From: Pseudomonadota bacterium
Lineage (GTDB): Bacteria; Pseudomonadota; Alphaproteobacteria; Sphingomonadales; Sphingomonadaceae
DNA length: 24,780 nt
Reading direction: 5' to 3'
Assembly: GCA_023458055.1 (NCBI GenBank)
Contig: JAEXAW010000030.1
Coordinates: 1 to 24,780, forward strand
Position numbers and translations under genes: made by a program. Shown here piece by piece: positions 7,147-15,243 of the stretch. The stretch's first letter is position 1. Each line of letters starts with the position of its first letter. Under the pieces are notes generated by a model. That model was not told the DNA's origin. It ran no database searches and saw nothing but the letters and a program-made list of their open reading frames with translations.

Positions 7147-8134
7147 TGTTTAGTCCCAGCATGTGATGGTGTGGCTTCGTATTGAAGATATCCGGCTTTG
7201 ATTTCCAGAGTTCTTCTACGGCTTCATAGGGTGTCTTGAACCTCAGGGCCTTCAACTGCTTTGCGAAGTTGTAGGCGACCAGCCAGTCGCGGACATGGCG
7301 GCGCAGTTCGTTGATCGAGGTATAGTGGAAGGATTTGACGGTGGCCTCCTTGATGGTGCGCACCATCCGCTCGGCTTGGCCGTTGGTCCAGGGATGATAG
7401 GGCTTGGTGAGCCGGTGCTCGATGCCGTTTGCCTCGCAGACGCGGCCGAAGATATGGCCCATCCATCCCAGCGCACCGCGCTGATCGCGCTGAACGAACT
7501 GCACGCCGTTGTCGGTCAGGATGGTGTGGATCTTGTACGGAACCGTCTTGATCAGCACACGCAGGAACGCTGCCGCAGCAAGCTTGGTCGCCCGGCGATA
7601 GATGCGGGCGAACACCAGCTTCGAGGTGCGGTCCACCGCGACATACAGGAAGCCCTTGCCACCTTCGTAGCGCAGTTCGGCGATATCGATGTGGAAGTAG
7701 CCGATCTCATACTTCTTGAATTTCTTCGGCTTCTCGCGATCCGCCTTCGGCAAGCGGCTGATCCCGTGCCGCTGCAGGCAACGGTGAAGCGACGAGCGCG
7801 TCAGATGCGGGATTACGTCCTTAAGGGCGATGTAGACATCGTCGAGCGGCAACAGCGCCTGCACCCGAAGCGCCACGATCGCCGCCTCTTCCATCGGCGA
7901 CAGCACGGTGCTGCGCCGTTCCTTCGGCCCCATCGGCATGTCCTCGACCAACTGCCGACCACGCCCCTTGATCACCGTCTTATCGTTGATCCCGTACCGC
8001 TTCGCGAGTTGCGGGACCGGCGCTTGCGATCGCTGTAGCTCCGCTCGAACGCTGTGCGCGGTCTTAGCGCTCCCATGTAAAAGCTGGCCCCTAAGCCCTC
8101 CTGATGTGATGATGACAATCTTACACCAGCACAT
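7142..8134 (-). CDS. IS481-family transposase
   Basis: About 330 residues. An N-terminal helix-turn-helix (APVPQLAKRYGINDKTVIK) is followed by an rve-type integrase core with the DDE triad: Asp in YFHIDIAEL, Asp in ILTDNGVQF and Glu in GQAERMVRTIKE. The start is unclear: ATG 8134 and GTG 8149 both lie inside the right inverted repeat. The frame runs out through the left repeat and stops at 7142, 5 bp outside the element. Homologues usually read K-W in the HTH tail; here it is K-G (TVIKGRGRQ), which could weaken DNA binding. The sequence is otherwise intact. Confidence 0.9.
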   Translation of the reverse strand: MCWCKIVIITSGGLRGQLLHGSAKTAHSVRAELQRSQAPVPQLAKRYGINDKTVIKGRGRQLVEDMPMGPKERRSTVLSPMEEAAIVALRVQALLPLDDVYIALKDVIPHLTRSSLHRCLQRHGISRLPKADREKPKKFKKYEIGYFHIDIAELRYEGGKGFLYVAVDRTSKLVFARIYRRATKLAAAAFLRVLIKTVPYKIHTILTDNGVQFVQRDQRGALGWMGHIFGRVCEANGIEHRLTKPYHPWTNGQAERMVRTIKEATVKSFHYTSINELRRHVRDWLVAYNFAKQLKALRFKTPYEAVEELWKSKPDIFNTKPHHHMLGLNT

Positions 8135-8148
8135 GCTGGGACTAAACA
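7147..8148 (-). mobile_element. IS481-family insertion sequence
   Basis: Terminal inverted repeats begin TGTTTAGTCCCAGCATGTG at both ends, reading inward from 7147 and 8148, with 25 of the first 26 bp identical. The element is 1002 bp and carries one DDE transposase. The flanks (ctagg left, caaag right) show no target-site duplication. With the truncated recombinase on the left, this indicates a deletion or recombination across the element. It forms the left boundary of the copper cluster, 20 bp from the ATPase stop. Confidence 0.9.
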
Positions 8149-8167
8149 CAAAGTAGTGCTATGCTGA

Positions 8168-10537
8168 TTAAGCCAGACGGATTGTTCGCAACCTCAGGGC
8201 GTTTGTGATGACTGAGAAGGAGCTGAGGCTCATTGCGGCAGCGGCGATCATTGGGCTGAGTAGGATGCCAAAATGCGGGTTCAGCACGCCCGCCGCCACC
8301 GGCACGCCGAGCGCATTATAGACAAAGGCGAAGAACAAATTTTGCCGGATATTCTGCATTGTCGCATGGCTGAGGCGGCGCGCCTTGACCAGGCCAGAGA
8401 GATCGCCGCGAAGCAGCGTTACACCTGCGCTTTCGATCGCGATATCGGTGCCGGTGCCCATGGCGACGCCGACATCTGCAGCGGCGAGCGCAGGCGCGTC
8501 ATTGACCCCATCCCCTGCCATCGCGACGACCTTACCGCTTTTGCGCAGTTCGCTGACAATCGCATGTTTGTCGGCTGGCGAGACATTGGCCTTGATGTCG
8601 CTGATGCCAATCTGGCGGCCAATGGCGTGCGCGGAGGCTTCGCTATCGCCGGTCAACATGACAACATCGATGCCCTCGGCGCGCAAATCCTTGATCGCGG
8701 CAACCGTCGTCTCCTTGATCGGATCGGCAACGCCAATGGTGCCTGCGGGCTTGCCGTCGATGGCAACGAACATCACGGTTTGACCTTCGGTCCGCGCGGC
8801 ATTGGCGGATGCGACAAGTTCGGTGCTGGCGGCACCAAGCCGTTCCATCATCTTCTCGTTACCGATGGCGACGGCGCGCCCATCGACTTGGGCGTTGACC
8901 CCCATGCCGGTCAACGATTCAAACCCGGTCGCATCGCGCTTGGCCACGCCGCGCTCGACGGCCTCTTCGGCAATGGCGGTGGCGAGCGGATGTTCGCTCA
9001 GCCGCTCAACCGCTGCCACCAATGAGAGAAGCTCTGTTTCGTCCTGTCCCGTCACCGGCGATACGGCGACCAGCTTGGGGCGGCCTTCGGTCAGCGTGCC
9101 GGTCTTGTCGACCACCAGAGTGTCGACCTTTTCAAACCGTTCGAGCGCTTCGGCATTCTTGATGAGGATGCCGATTGATGCACCTTTGCCGACGCCGACC
9201 ATGATCGACATTGGCGTCGCGAGCCCGAGCGCACAGGGACAGGCGATGATGAGAACCGCGACTGCATTGACCAGCGCATAGACGAGGCTCGGCTCCGGAC
9301 CCCAGATTGACCAGGCAGCGAATGTCAGCGCTGCCACCCCAATCACTAACGGCACGAACCAAGCCGAGACCTGATCGGCGAGGCGTTGGATCGGCGCGCG
9401 GCTGCGCTGCGCATCGGCGACCAGCTGCACGATCTTCGACAGTAACGTATCGCGGCCGACGCGCTCGGCCTGCACGACGAAGCTGCCGGTCTGGTTGATA
9501 GTGCCGCCGGTAACCGCGTCACCGACACCCTTTTTCACTGGAATCGGCTCGCCGGTAATCATCGCTTCATCGACGCTGCTTGAGCCTTGGATCACCGTGC
9601 CGTCGACCGGAACCTTGTCGCCGGGGCGGACGCGCAGCTTGTCGCCTGCGACGAGTTGGTCCAGCGCAACCTCTTCCTCGCCGTGCGCGCTAATGCGCAG
9701 AGCCTTGGGCGGGGCAAGCTCGAGGAGGGCGCGCAACGCACCCGAGGTCTGGCTACGCGCTCTAAGTTCGAGCACCTGCCCCAGCAGCACCAGCGTGACA
9801 ATTACCGCAGCGGCTTCGAAATAAACCGCGACGCCGCCATGCATGTCGCGGAAGGCTGCCGGGAAGATGCCCGGTGCGAGCACTGCCACCACGCTGAAAA
9901 TATAGGCCACCGCCACGCCCAGCGCGATCAGCGTAAACATGTTGAGCGAGCGGTTTTTGAGCGATTGCCAGCCGCGCACGAAGAACGGCCAGCCACCCCA
10001 CAGCACCACCGGCGTTGCCAGCGCAAACTCAATCCATTTTCCGATATGGGTCGGCACAAGCTGGTCGAACGGACGCCCCGGCAACATCGCTCCCATGACA
10101 TAGATGACGAGCGGCAAAGTCAGCGCGGCGCACACCCAGAAGCGCCGCTTCATATCCACATATTCAGGGTCCGGACCATCGTCGAGCGAGACCATTTCCG
10201 GTTCGAGGGCCATGCCGCAAATCGAGCAGGAGCCGGGACCGAGCTGACGAATTTGCGGATGCATCGGGCAGGTGTAAATCGTGCCTTCTGGCGGATTTTC
10301 TGCAGGAGCGGCGACCGGCTGGAGATATTTTCCCGGGTCCGCTTTGAACTTGGTTTCACACGCTTGCGAGCAGAAATAATAGGTCTCGCCGTCATGCTCG
10401 GCGCTGAACTTTGCCGTCGCGGGATCGACGTTCATCCCGCAAACGGGGTCCTTGACAGTCTTTGCTTTACCTTTGTCTCCGCCGCAACATGCGCCGTGCT
10501 GGGCGTGATGGTCCGACGCCGCCGAATGTTCCTTCAT
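8168..10537 (-). CDS. Cu(I)-exporting P1B-type ATPase with YHS and CPMHP domains
   Basis: 789-residue inner-membrane pump that uses ATP to drive Cu(I) (possibly Ag(I)) out of the cytoplasm. Domains: His/Cys-rich N-terminus (HHAQHGACCGG), YHS domain with DPVCGM (about 30-72), heavy-metal-binding TCPMHP...CSICGM (89-108), then the membrane and catalytic core. Motifs seen: TGEP (328-331), CPC metal site (433-435), DKTGT phosphorylation loop (Asp477), SEHPL (His516), GDGVNDAP hinge, and Tyr-Asn plus Met-Ser-Leu-Ser-Ser in the last helices, the signature of the Cu(I) subgroup. No classical N-terminal GMTCxxC domain is present. AGGAG precedes the ATG. It is the third gene of the copC-copD-ATPase unit, 15 bp after copD. 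Confidence 0.95.
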   Translation of the reverse strand: MKEHSAASDHHAQHGACCGGDKGKAKTVKDPVCGMNVDPATAKFSAEHDGETYYFCSQACETKFKADPGKYLQPVAAPAENPPEGTIYTCPMHPQIRQLGPGSCSICGMALEPEMVSLDDGPDPEYVDMKRRFWVCAALTLPLVIYVMGAMLPGRPFDQLVPTHIGKWIEFALATPVVLWGGWPFFVRGWQSLKNRSLNMFTLIALGVAVAYIFSVVAVLAPGIFPAAFRDMHGGVAVYFEAAAVIVTLVLLGQVLELRARSQTSGALRALLELAPPKALRISAHGEEEVALDQLVAGDKLRVRPGDKVPVDGTVIQGSSSVDEAMITGEPIPVKKGVGDAVTGGTINQTGSFVVQAERVGRDTLLSKIVQLVADAQRSRAPIQRLADQVSAWFVPLVIGVAALTFAAWSIWGPEPSLVYALVNAVAVLIIACPCALGLATPMSIMVGVGKGASIGILIKNAEALERFEKVDTLVVDKTGTLTEGRPKLVAVSPVTGQDETELLSLVAAVERLSEHPLATAIAEEAVERGVAKRDATGFESLTGMGVNAQVDGRAVAIGNEKMMERLGAASTELVASANAARTEGQTVMFVAIDGKPAGTIGVADPIKETTVAAIKDLRAEGIDVVMLTGDSEASAHAIGRQIGISDIKANVSPADKHAIVSELRKSGKVVAMAGDGVNDAPALAAADVGVAMGTGTDIAIESAGVTLLRGDLSGLVKARRLSHATMQNIRQNLFFAFVYNALGVPVAAGVLNPHFGILLSPMIAAAAMSLSSFSVITNALRLRTIRLA

Positions 10538-10552
10538 GTCTAACTGCTCCTG

Positions 10553-11464
10553 TTATTGCAGCATAGGGTCGAGCGTCCCGAGCCACCCGACCAGAATGAG
10601 GATGAATATGCCCAAAGCGACTTCTGCCGTCATGGAATATTTCAGCTTCGCCACGGATGATGCGACCCCACCATCAGCAGGGGTCAACCTGCCTGTAAGG
10701 CGCCACCGATGGTAGGCGGCCAGACCAAGCATTAAGGCGAATGCGAGTAACTTTAGCGCCAGCAATCGGCCATAGGGTGTGTCGATTATCGCAGGCAACC
10801 CACCCCGACCGATGATCATCGCGCTATTGCCTATTCCCGTTACAACCAGCAGCAAGACGATCAGTGTTCCCGCAGCGGAAAAGCGTGACAGCATGCGTTG
10901 CAAAATTGCAACCTCGGCGGTTGATGGCCTGCGGATGGCATGGATGAATGCGACAAACAAGGCCAGCGAACCCACCCATGCGCCTGCCGCCCACAGGTGC
11001 ATGCTGTTACCAAACCTGTGGAGCGTGCCGAGCGGCGGCTCGCTTGCGGCGGCATGGCCCGACCAGGAAAGGGTGGCGAGCGCGACGCCCCCGGTTAACA
11101 CCAACACGGCGAGAAGGGCATTGGACGAGCTGCGCACCGTTAGATAACCGGCGACGCTCATCACCGTGAGGGCAATAGTGCGGACAATCCACGCGGTGCC
11201 GAGCGCAGACCCGGTCACGAGGGAGCGCACCAGTTTGGGGTCGGGCTTCAAGCCTGGCGTTCCGCCCAGCTCCAAGAGCAGCAGATGGAAGGAAAGCGAT
11301 GAGGCAAGCAGCGCGAGGAGAGGCAGCAATAGCCACAACATCCTCGACCGTATAGGAAGAATGTCGCGCCGGTCGGCTTCGCTTGTTCCCCATAGCAGCA
11401 AGATGGCCGCTCCGAAGGGCAGCATCACCGCGAGGTAGAAAAGGATGCGAAGCGCAACCGTCAC
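10553..11464 (-). CDS. copD: CopD-family inner-membrane copper protein
   Basis: 303 residues with about eight hydrophobic segments. The conserved CopD features are a His in SWSGHAAA, a loop with LHRFGNSMHLWAAGAWVG, and an AYHRWRLT loop near the C-terminus. CopD works with periplasmic CopC in copper handling across the inner membrane. The start is GTG at 11464, 16 nt after the copC stop. It is followed 15 bp later by the ATPase gene, so all three are expected on one transcript from the predicted ECF promoter at 11952-11977. The function is established for the family; direction of transport (uptake or tolerance) is not settled. Confidence 0.88.
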   Translation of the reverse strand: MTVALRILFYLAVMLPFGAAILLLWGTSEADRRDILPIRSRMLWLLLPLLALLASSLSFHLLLLELGGTPGLKPDPKLVRSLVTGSALGTAWIVRTIALTVMSVAGYLTVRSSSNALLAVLVLTGGVALATLSWSGHAAASEPPLGTLHRFGNSMHLWAAGAWVGSLALFVAFIHAIRRPSTAEVAILQRMLSRFSAAGTLIVLLLVVTGIGNSAMIIGRGGLPAIIDTPYGRLLALKLLAFALMLGLAAYHRWRLTGRLTPADGGVASSVAKLKYSMTAEVALGIFILILVGWLGTLDPMLQ

Positions 11465-11480
11465 GACATTCGGGACCGCG

Positions 11481-11915
11481 TCACTTCACGGTGAATATAA
11501 GACTGCCCTTCATCGGATGCGCGTCCGGCCCAGCGGCGGCCCAATCGACTCGATACTTGCCCACCGGAAGCGGTCGGCTGGGGGTCAGCGTCAATGTCTT
11601 GCCATCCTTGCTCAAGACGATGGCGACACCGGACATTTTAGAAGGCGCGTGCGGCATCATGCCATCTGCGGGCATTTTGCTATGGTCCATACCGGCATGG
11701 GATGCGCCCGCCGCCATCGGCATCGCAATCATATAAACGGCGGCGCGGGCCGTCGCCGGAATCAGCCGCTCGTTGAAAGTGAGAACAATCCGCGCAGGCG
11801 TGCGGACGACCGCATTAGCAACAGGCGTAGAACTGACCACGCGCGCATGGCTCCATGCGGCCACCGGCGCAACCCCGACCGTCAGAGCGAGAATAATCTT
11901 GGCAACCTTGCGCAT
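11481..11915 (-). CDS. copC: CopC-family periplasmic copper-binding protein
   Basis: 144 residues: signal peptide (about 1-21) followed by His23, near the mature N-terminus where CopC places a Cu(II) ligand, and a small beta-barrel. Asp131 and His133 in GPDAHPMKG are the other expected Cu(II) ligands. Residues about 63-94 are Met/His rich (GMDHSKM and GMMPHAPSKM), a plausible Cu(I) site. ATG 11915 has AAGGA 8 nt upstream. The longer frame to 12020 would cover the predicted promoter and lacks a signal peptide at its start, so it is rejected. First gene of the leftward copper operon. Confidence 0.92.
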   Translation of the reverse strand: MRKVAKIILALTVGVAPVAAWSHARVVSSTPVANAVVRTPARIVLTFNERLIPATARAAVYMIAMPMAAGASHAGMDHSKMPADGMMPHAPSKMSGVAIVLSKDGKTLTLTPSRPLPVGKYRVDWAAAGPDAHPMKGSLIFTVK

Positions 11916-11951
11916 TGCGAAATCCTTTTGAATCGTGAACCTGCCTTTCCA

Positions 11952-11977
11952 TACGCACGCCCCTTTGTTACCCCTCA
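11952..11977 (-). promoter_or_regulatory. predicted ECF-type promoter of copC-copD-ATPase
   Basis: On the minus strand TGAGGG (11977-11972) and CGTA (11955-11952) are separated by 16 bp, 36 bp before the copC start. The upstream part (TGAGGGGTAA) is identical to the site before copA, and the last five bases (GCGTA) match all three sites. The spacing fits ECF sigma promoters. Confidence 0.6.
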
Positions 11978-11987
11978 CCACAATTGA

Positions 11988-12013
11988 TAAGGGATTTGCT
12001 GGGCGGACGCGTA
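11988..12013 (+). promoter_or_regulatory. predicted ECF-type promoter of the cnrYXH-like triad
   Basis: TAAGGG (11988-11993) and CGTA (12010-12013) are 16 bp apart, 33 bp before the ATG at 12047. It lies back to back with the copC site, with only 10 bp between the two -35 elements, so the two promoters can fire in opposite directions. This implies autoregulation by the sigma factor of the same operon. Confidence 0.55.
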
Positions 12014-12046
12014 TCAGCATTATCGAACAGCGGAGAGCTTCACAAA

Positions 12047-12319
12047 ATGGACGATCAAAATTTCATGATGCTGCACAAGTCCGTGCCCCTTCCCGCACGG
12101 CTCGACCGGATGGAGGCGGACGTGGCGGCGCAGATTGGATTGCTGGCTCGCGCTACAACGCGTGGTAGAACGGCGCTTGCCCTGGTAGCGCCGCTTGCAC
12201 TTTTGGCGGGTGGGCTGTTTGGTAGTGGAGGCCCGGTCTCCGGCCCGACCCGATATGCAGGCTTCGTGCAAGTGGACGGCGACGGCGCGCTCGCTCCTTC
12301 GGCATTGTTGGACATCTGA
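12047..12319 (+). CDS. CnrY-like membrane anti-sigma factor
   Basis: 90 residues with the layout of CnrY: a cytoplasmic N-terminal stretch (about 1-41, with PLPARLDRMEADV), one transmembrane helix (about 42-60) and a short periplasmic tail. CnrY-type proteins hold their ECF sigma factor at the membrane until the periplasmic sensor signals metal. ATG 12047 has GGAGAG about 9 nt upstream; the longer frame to 11984 would cover the promoter. It is followed 3 bp later by the CnrX-like sensor and then the ECF gene, the same order as cnrYXH. Sequence similarity in so short a protein is weak, so the call leans on topology and gene order. Confidence 0.68.
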   Translation: MDDQNFMMLHKSVPLPARLDRMEADVAAQIGLLARATTRGRTALALVAPLALLAGGLFGSGGPVSGPTRYAGFVQVDGDGALAPSALLDI

Positions 12320-12322
12320 CCC

Positions 12323-12760
12323 ATGCAGAAATATCGCTGGTGGTTCATAACTGCGGTCATCGCCTTTGTGGCTGCCACAGCCGGGAGCCTCGTCGCCAAT
12401 CGCCTATCGGCACGCCACGCGAATGAAACTGATGTCCATAGCGCGATCCACGCGACACTCAGCCTATCGCCCGCCCAGGACAAGGCCATCGAAGCACTCG
12501 AAACAACTCACCGCTTACGCAAGTCCGAATTCGAAGCGCAACTGCGCGCCGCAAACGCGGAACTCGCCGCAGCTATAGAAGAGGAGCGCGCCTTTGGCCC
12601 GCGCGTAACCGCTGCCGTCGATAAAATTCATGTGATCATGGGCGCAATGCAAAAGGAATCGCTCGATCATCTTTTTGCCATGCGCCAGCAACTTGACGGA
12701 CGACAGGCCGCCGCGTTCGACGCGATCATCAGACGCACTTTAACGGCAGAGCGAAGGTGA
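12323..12760 (+). CDS. CnrX-like periplasmic metal sensor
   Basis: 145 residues: one N-terminal membrane anchor (about 7-28) and a helical periplasmic domain of the CnrX/Spy-like heavy-metal sensor type. The residues that bind Ni/Co in CnrX (His42, His46, Glu63, His119, Met123) appear here as His39, His43, Glu60, His116 and Met120, all shifted by three, so the ligand spacing is kept exactly. It should sense metal outside the membrane and relieve the anti-sigma factor encoded before it. The end overlaps the sigma gene by 4 bp. The copper surroundings suggest Cu as the signal, but the ligand set is that of a Ni/Co sensor. Confidence 0.85.
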   Translation: MQKYRWWFITAVIAFVAATAGSLVANRLSARHANETDVHSAIHATLSLSPAQDKAIEALETTHRLRKSEFEAQLRAANAELAAAIEEERAFGPRVTAAVDKIHVIMGAMQKESLDHLFAMRQQLDGRQAAAFDAIIRRTLTAERR

Positions 12761-13314
12761 AGCCGTCTGATGAAACCGATTCCCAATTGATTAAAAAGGC
12801 GCTTTCGGGCGATCAGGCCGCCTATAGCCAGCTCGTCGGTCGCTACAAAGCCTCGCTCTTTTCATTGACCCGGCGCCTCTCCGGCTCCGACGATGCGGCG
12901 CTCGATCTTACCCAAGAGGCCTTTGTCTCGGCCTTTCAGGCGCTAGGAAGCTTCGATCCCGCCAAGCCATTCAGTCCCTGGCTTCATCGCATAGCCATCA
13001 ACAAGGCGCGCGACTGGGCGCGGCGGCGCGCAGTCAGGCGTTTCTTTTTCGGGGCAGCTTCGATGGATGCCGCAGTCCCGCTGGCATCCGGGGAAGCGGG
13101 ACCGGATGTTGCGGTCGCCGATGCCCTTGCACTGCAACGCACCATGACATTGGTCGATGCGCTTCCCCATAATTTGCGCGAAGTGCTGGTTCTTCGCGCG
13201 ATTGAAGATCGCTCGCAGGCGGACACCGCGGCATTGCTTGGTATCAGCGAGAAAGCGGTGGAAACGCGCCTCTACCGCGCCCGAGCCGAATTGCGCAAAA
13301 AATATGAGGGGTAA
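12757..13314 (+). CDS. ECF RNA polymerase sigma factor, CnrH-like by context
   Basis: 185 residues. Region 2 (about 23-90) contains LDLTQEAFVSAFQAL and WLHRIAINKARDWARRR; region 4 (about 140-185) contains LREVLVLRAIEDRSQADTAA and an HTH (LGISEKAVETRLYRARAEL). No extra C-terminal domain is present. The GTG start overlaps the sensor stop (GTGA), so sensor and sigma are translationally coupled. Three TRAGGG-N16-CGTA sites upstream of copC, the anti-sigma gene and copA are its likely targets. The copA site overlaps the last codons of this gene. ECF identity is certain; the CnrH-like role is inferred from operon order. Confidence 0.92.
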   Translation: MKPSDETDSQLIKKALSGDQAAYSQLVGRYKASLFSLTRRLSGSDDAALDLTQEAFVSAFQALGSFDPAKPFSPWLHRIAINKARDWARRRAVRRFFFGAASMDAAVPLASGEAGPDVAVADALALQRTMTLVDALPHNLREVLVLRAIEDRSQADTAALLGISEKAVETRLYRARAELRKKYEG

Positions 13315-13330
13315 TGGTAATCGCCGCGTA
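13305..13330 (+). promoter_or_regulatory. predicted ECF-type promoter of copA-copB operon
   Basis: TGAGGG (13305-13310) and CGTA (13327-13330) are 16 bp apart. The first ten bases (TGAGGGGTAA) equal those of the copC site. The -35 lies inside the end of the sigma gene, and the motif ends 50 bp before ATG 13381, so copA can be induced separately from the regulatory triad. Confidence 0.6.
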
Positions 13331-13380
13331 GATATTTCAAGACTTGTTGCAGCGAGCATACAGCAATGGGGATTTTTTCA

Positions 13381-15243
13381 ATGACGCGCCTAAACCGCCG
13401 AAACTTTCTTCAAACCGGTGCAGGCGCCGTCGGGCTTGTCGGCCTTTCCAGCGCACTGCCGGCATGGGCGCGCAGTAGCCACGGCGGTACCATGGCGAGG
13501 AAAGGCAGTGACGTGCTGTCGGGCGAGCATCTTACCATGACCGTTGCCGATGCAAGCTTTATGACGGGCAAGCGCCGCGGCCCCGCAGTCACGGTCAACG
13601 GCACTATTCCCGGGCCGTTGCTGCGCCTCAAGGAAGGGCAGAAGCTTACCGTCGATCTGGTCAATCACAGCCATATGGGAACTTCGATCCACTGGCACGG
13701 GCTGTTGGTGCCGTTCCTGATGGACGGCGTCCCCGGCGTCACCATGGCGGCGGTCGAACCCGGCGAGACATTCCGGTATGAATTTCCCATCCGGCAGGCG
13801 GGCACCTATTGGTGGCACGCGCATACGCTGCAGGAGCCGATGGGCCATTATGGACCCATCATTATCGATCCGGCGGGCGGCGATCCGCACAAGGTCGATC
13901 GCGATTATGTCGTGATGCTGACCGACTGGTCGCCGATGGACCCGCATCGCATCATGCAGAAATTGAAGGCCGGCGAAGCGCCTTTCAACTTCCAGAAGAC
14001 GACCTGGACCGATGATTATCCGCTCTCCGGTGCCGAGCGGCGGATGTGGGCGAAGATGCGCATGCAGCAAACCGACATCGCCGATGTGCAGGCGCCGCTT
14101 TATACCTATCTCATCAACGGCCATGGTCCTGAAGACAATCTGGAATTTGCCTTCAACCCCGGCGAGCGCGTGCGGCTGAGGTTCATCAACGGATCGGCGA
14201 TGACATTCTTCAATGTCCGCATCCCCGGCCTTGCCCTGACCGTGATTGCCACCGACGGTCAGGATATCGAACCCGTCGAAACCGACGAGTTCCAGATCGG
14301 CAATGCCGAAACCTATGACGTGATTGTCGAGCCCCGAGGCGCGGAAGCCTTTGCGCTGGTTGCAGAAGCAATGGACCGGTCCGGCATGGGGGTCGCGATG
14401 CTGACCAGCCGTGCTTCTGCCCGCGCGACCGTTCCGGCGCTGCGCGAACCGCCGCTGTTGACGATGACCGATATGGGGCATGGCGGAATGGATCATGGCG
14501 CCCATGGCGGCGGCGCATCGGCCGCGATGGACCACGGCCAGATGGACCACAGCAAAATGGACCATGGCGCGATGGGGCATGGCCAGATGGACCATGGCGC
14601 ACCCTCCGGCGGTGCGGACGGCCTCGACCAAGCGGCTAGCGAAGGTGTAGCCGCGCCGATGGCGGGCACGAAAATGAAGATGCGCGATACCTCGCTGCTT
14701 CCCGCCAATGTCAAGGTCGGCCCAGGGCTCGACATGGTAGCGATGAACCCGATTGACCGCATGGATTATCCCGGGCTCGGGCTCGACAAGGTCAAGCACC
14801 GAGTGTTGAACTATCGCCAACTGGTCGCCGCGCACCACCGTGCCGACACCCGCACACCGACGCGGCTGCGCGAAATCCACCTAACCGGCAACATGGAACG
14901 CTATATGTGGTCATTCGACGGCAAGAAATTTTCTGCCGTCACCGACGATCCTATCCGCTTTGCCTTTAACGAGCGGGTCCGTATCAAGCTGGTCAACGAT
15001 ACGATGATGGCGCACCCCATTCACCTCCACGGCCATTTCTTTGAGCTGGTCAACGGGGCCCCCCATGGCCGCCAGCCACTCAAACACACGCTGGTGGTGC
15101 AGCCCGGCGGTAGCGCGCAGTTCGACCTCACCGCCAATGAGCCGGGCGACTGGGCATTCCACTGCCACCTCATGTACCATATGCACAACGGCATGTTTCA
15201 GGTGGTGACGGTACGCCCGCTCGACGGAGGAGCCGCGAAATGA
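13381..15243 (+). CDS. copA: CopA/PcoA multicopper oxidase
   Basis: 620-residue periplasmic multicopper oxidase that oxidises Cu(I) to the less toxic Cu(II) and binds copper. It has a Tat signal (NRRNFLQ then a hydrophobic stretch to AWA, about 1-30). Copper ligands are seen at HWH (104-106), WWHAH (144-148), HPIHLHGH (545-552) and HCHLMYHM (594-601), covering the type 1, 2 and 3 centres. A Met/His-rich insert (about 365-405) repeats MDHG/MDHS units and should store Cu(I). ATG 13381 is preferred because GGGGA lies 8 nt upstream and it places the twin Arg correctly; ATG 13366 adds five residues. It overlaps copB by ATGA. Confidence 0.95.
   Translation: MTRLNRRNFLQTGAGAVGLVGLSSALPAWARSSHGGTMARKGSDVLSGEHLTMTVADASFMTGKRRGPAVTVNGTIPGPLLRLKEGQKLTVDLVNHSHMGTSIHWHGLLVPFLMDGVPGVTMAAVEPGETFRYEFPIRQAGTYWWHAHTLQEPMGHYGPIIIDPAGGDPHKVDRDYVVMLTDWSPMDPHRIMQKLKAGEAPFNFQKTTWTDDYPLSGAERRMWAKMRMQQTDIADVQAPLYTYLINGHGPEDNLEFAFNPGERVRLRFINGSAMTFFNVRIPGLALTVIATDGQDIEPVETDEFQIGNAETYDVIVEPRGAEAFALVAEAMDRSGMGVAMLTSRASARATVPALREPPLLTMTDMGHGGMDHGAHGGGASAAMDHGQMDHSKMDHGAMGHGQMDHGAPSGGADGLDQAASEGVAAPMAGTKMKMRDTSLLPANVKVGPGLDMVAMNPIDRMDYPGLGLDKVKHRVLNYRQLVAAHHRADTRTPTRLREIHLTGNMERYMWSFDGKKFSAVTDDPIRFAFNERVRIKLVNDTMMAHPIHLHGHFFELVNGAPHGRQPLKHTLVVQPGGSAQFDLTANEPGDWAFHCHLMYHMHNGMFQVVTVRPLDGGAAK

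Noticed and set aside
7295..8038. 247-codon frame antisense to the transposase
   Set aside because: Mirror of the DDE transposase; typical for IS481-family elements of high GC.
7141..8155. Target-site duplication around the IS481-family element
   Set aside because: Flanking bases on the two sides do not match at any length from 4 to 10.
9587..10543. 318-codon frame antisense to the ATPase (also 8273-9025)
   Set aside because: Shadow of a high-GC gene; the sense strand has every P-type ATPase motif.
14473..14605. Short regularly repeated DNA as a CRISPR-like array (also 15460-15550)
   Set aside because: The repeats are in-frame Met-Asp-His codons of copA and copB without unique spacers.
13390..14880. 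496-codon frame antisense to copA
   Set aside because: His/Arg-rich mirror of the multicopper oxidase; no independent support.
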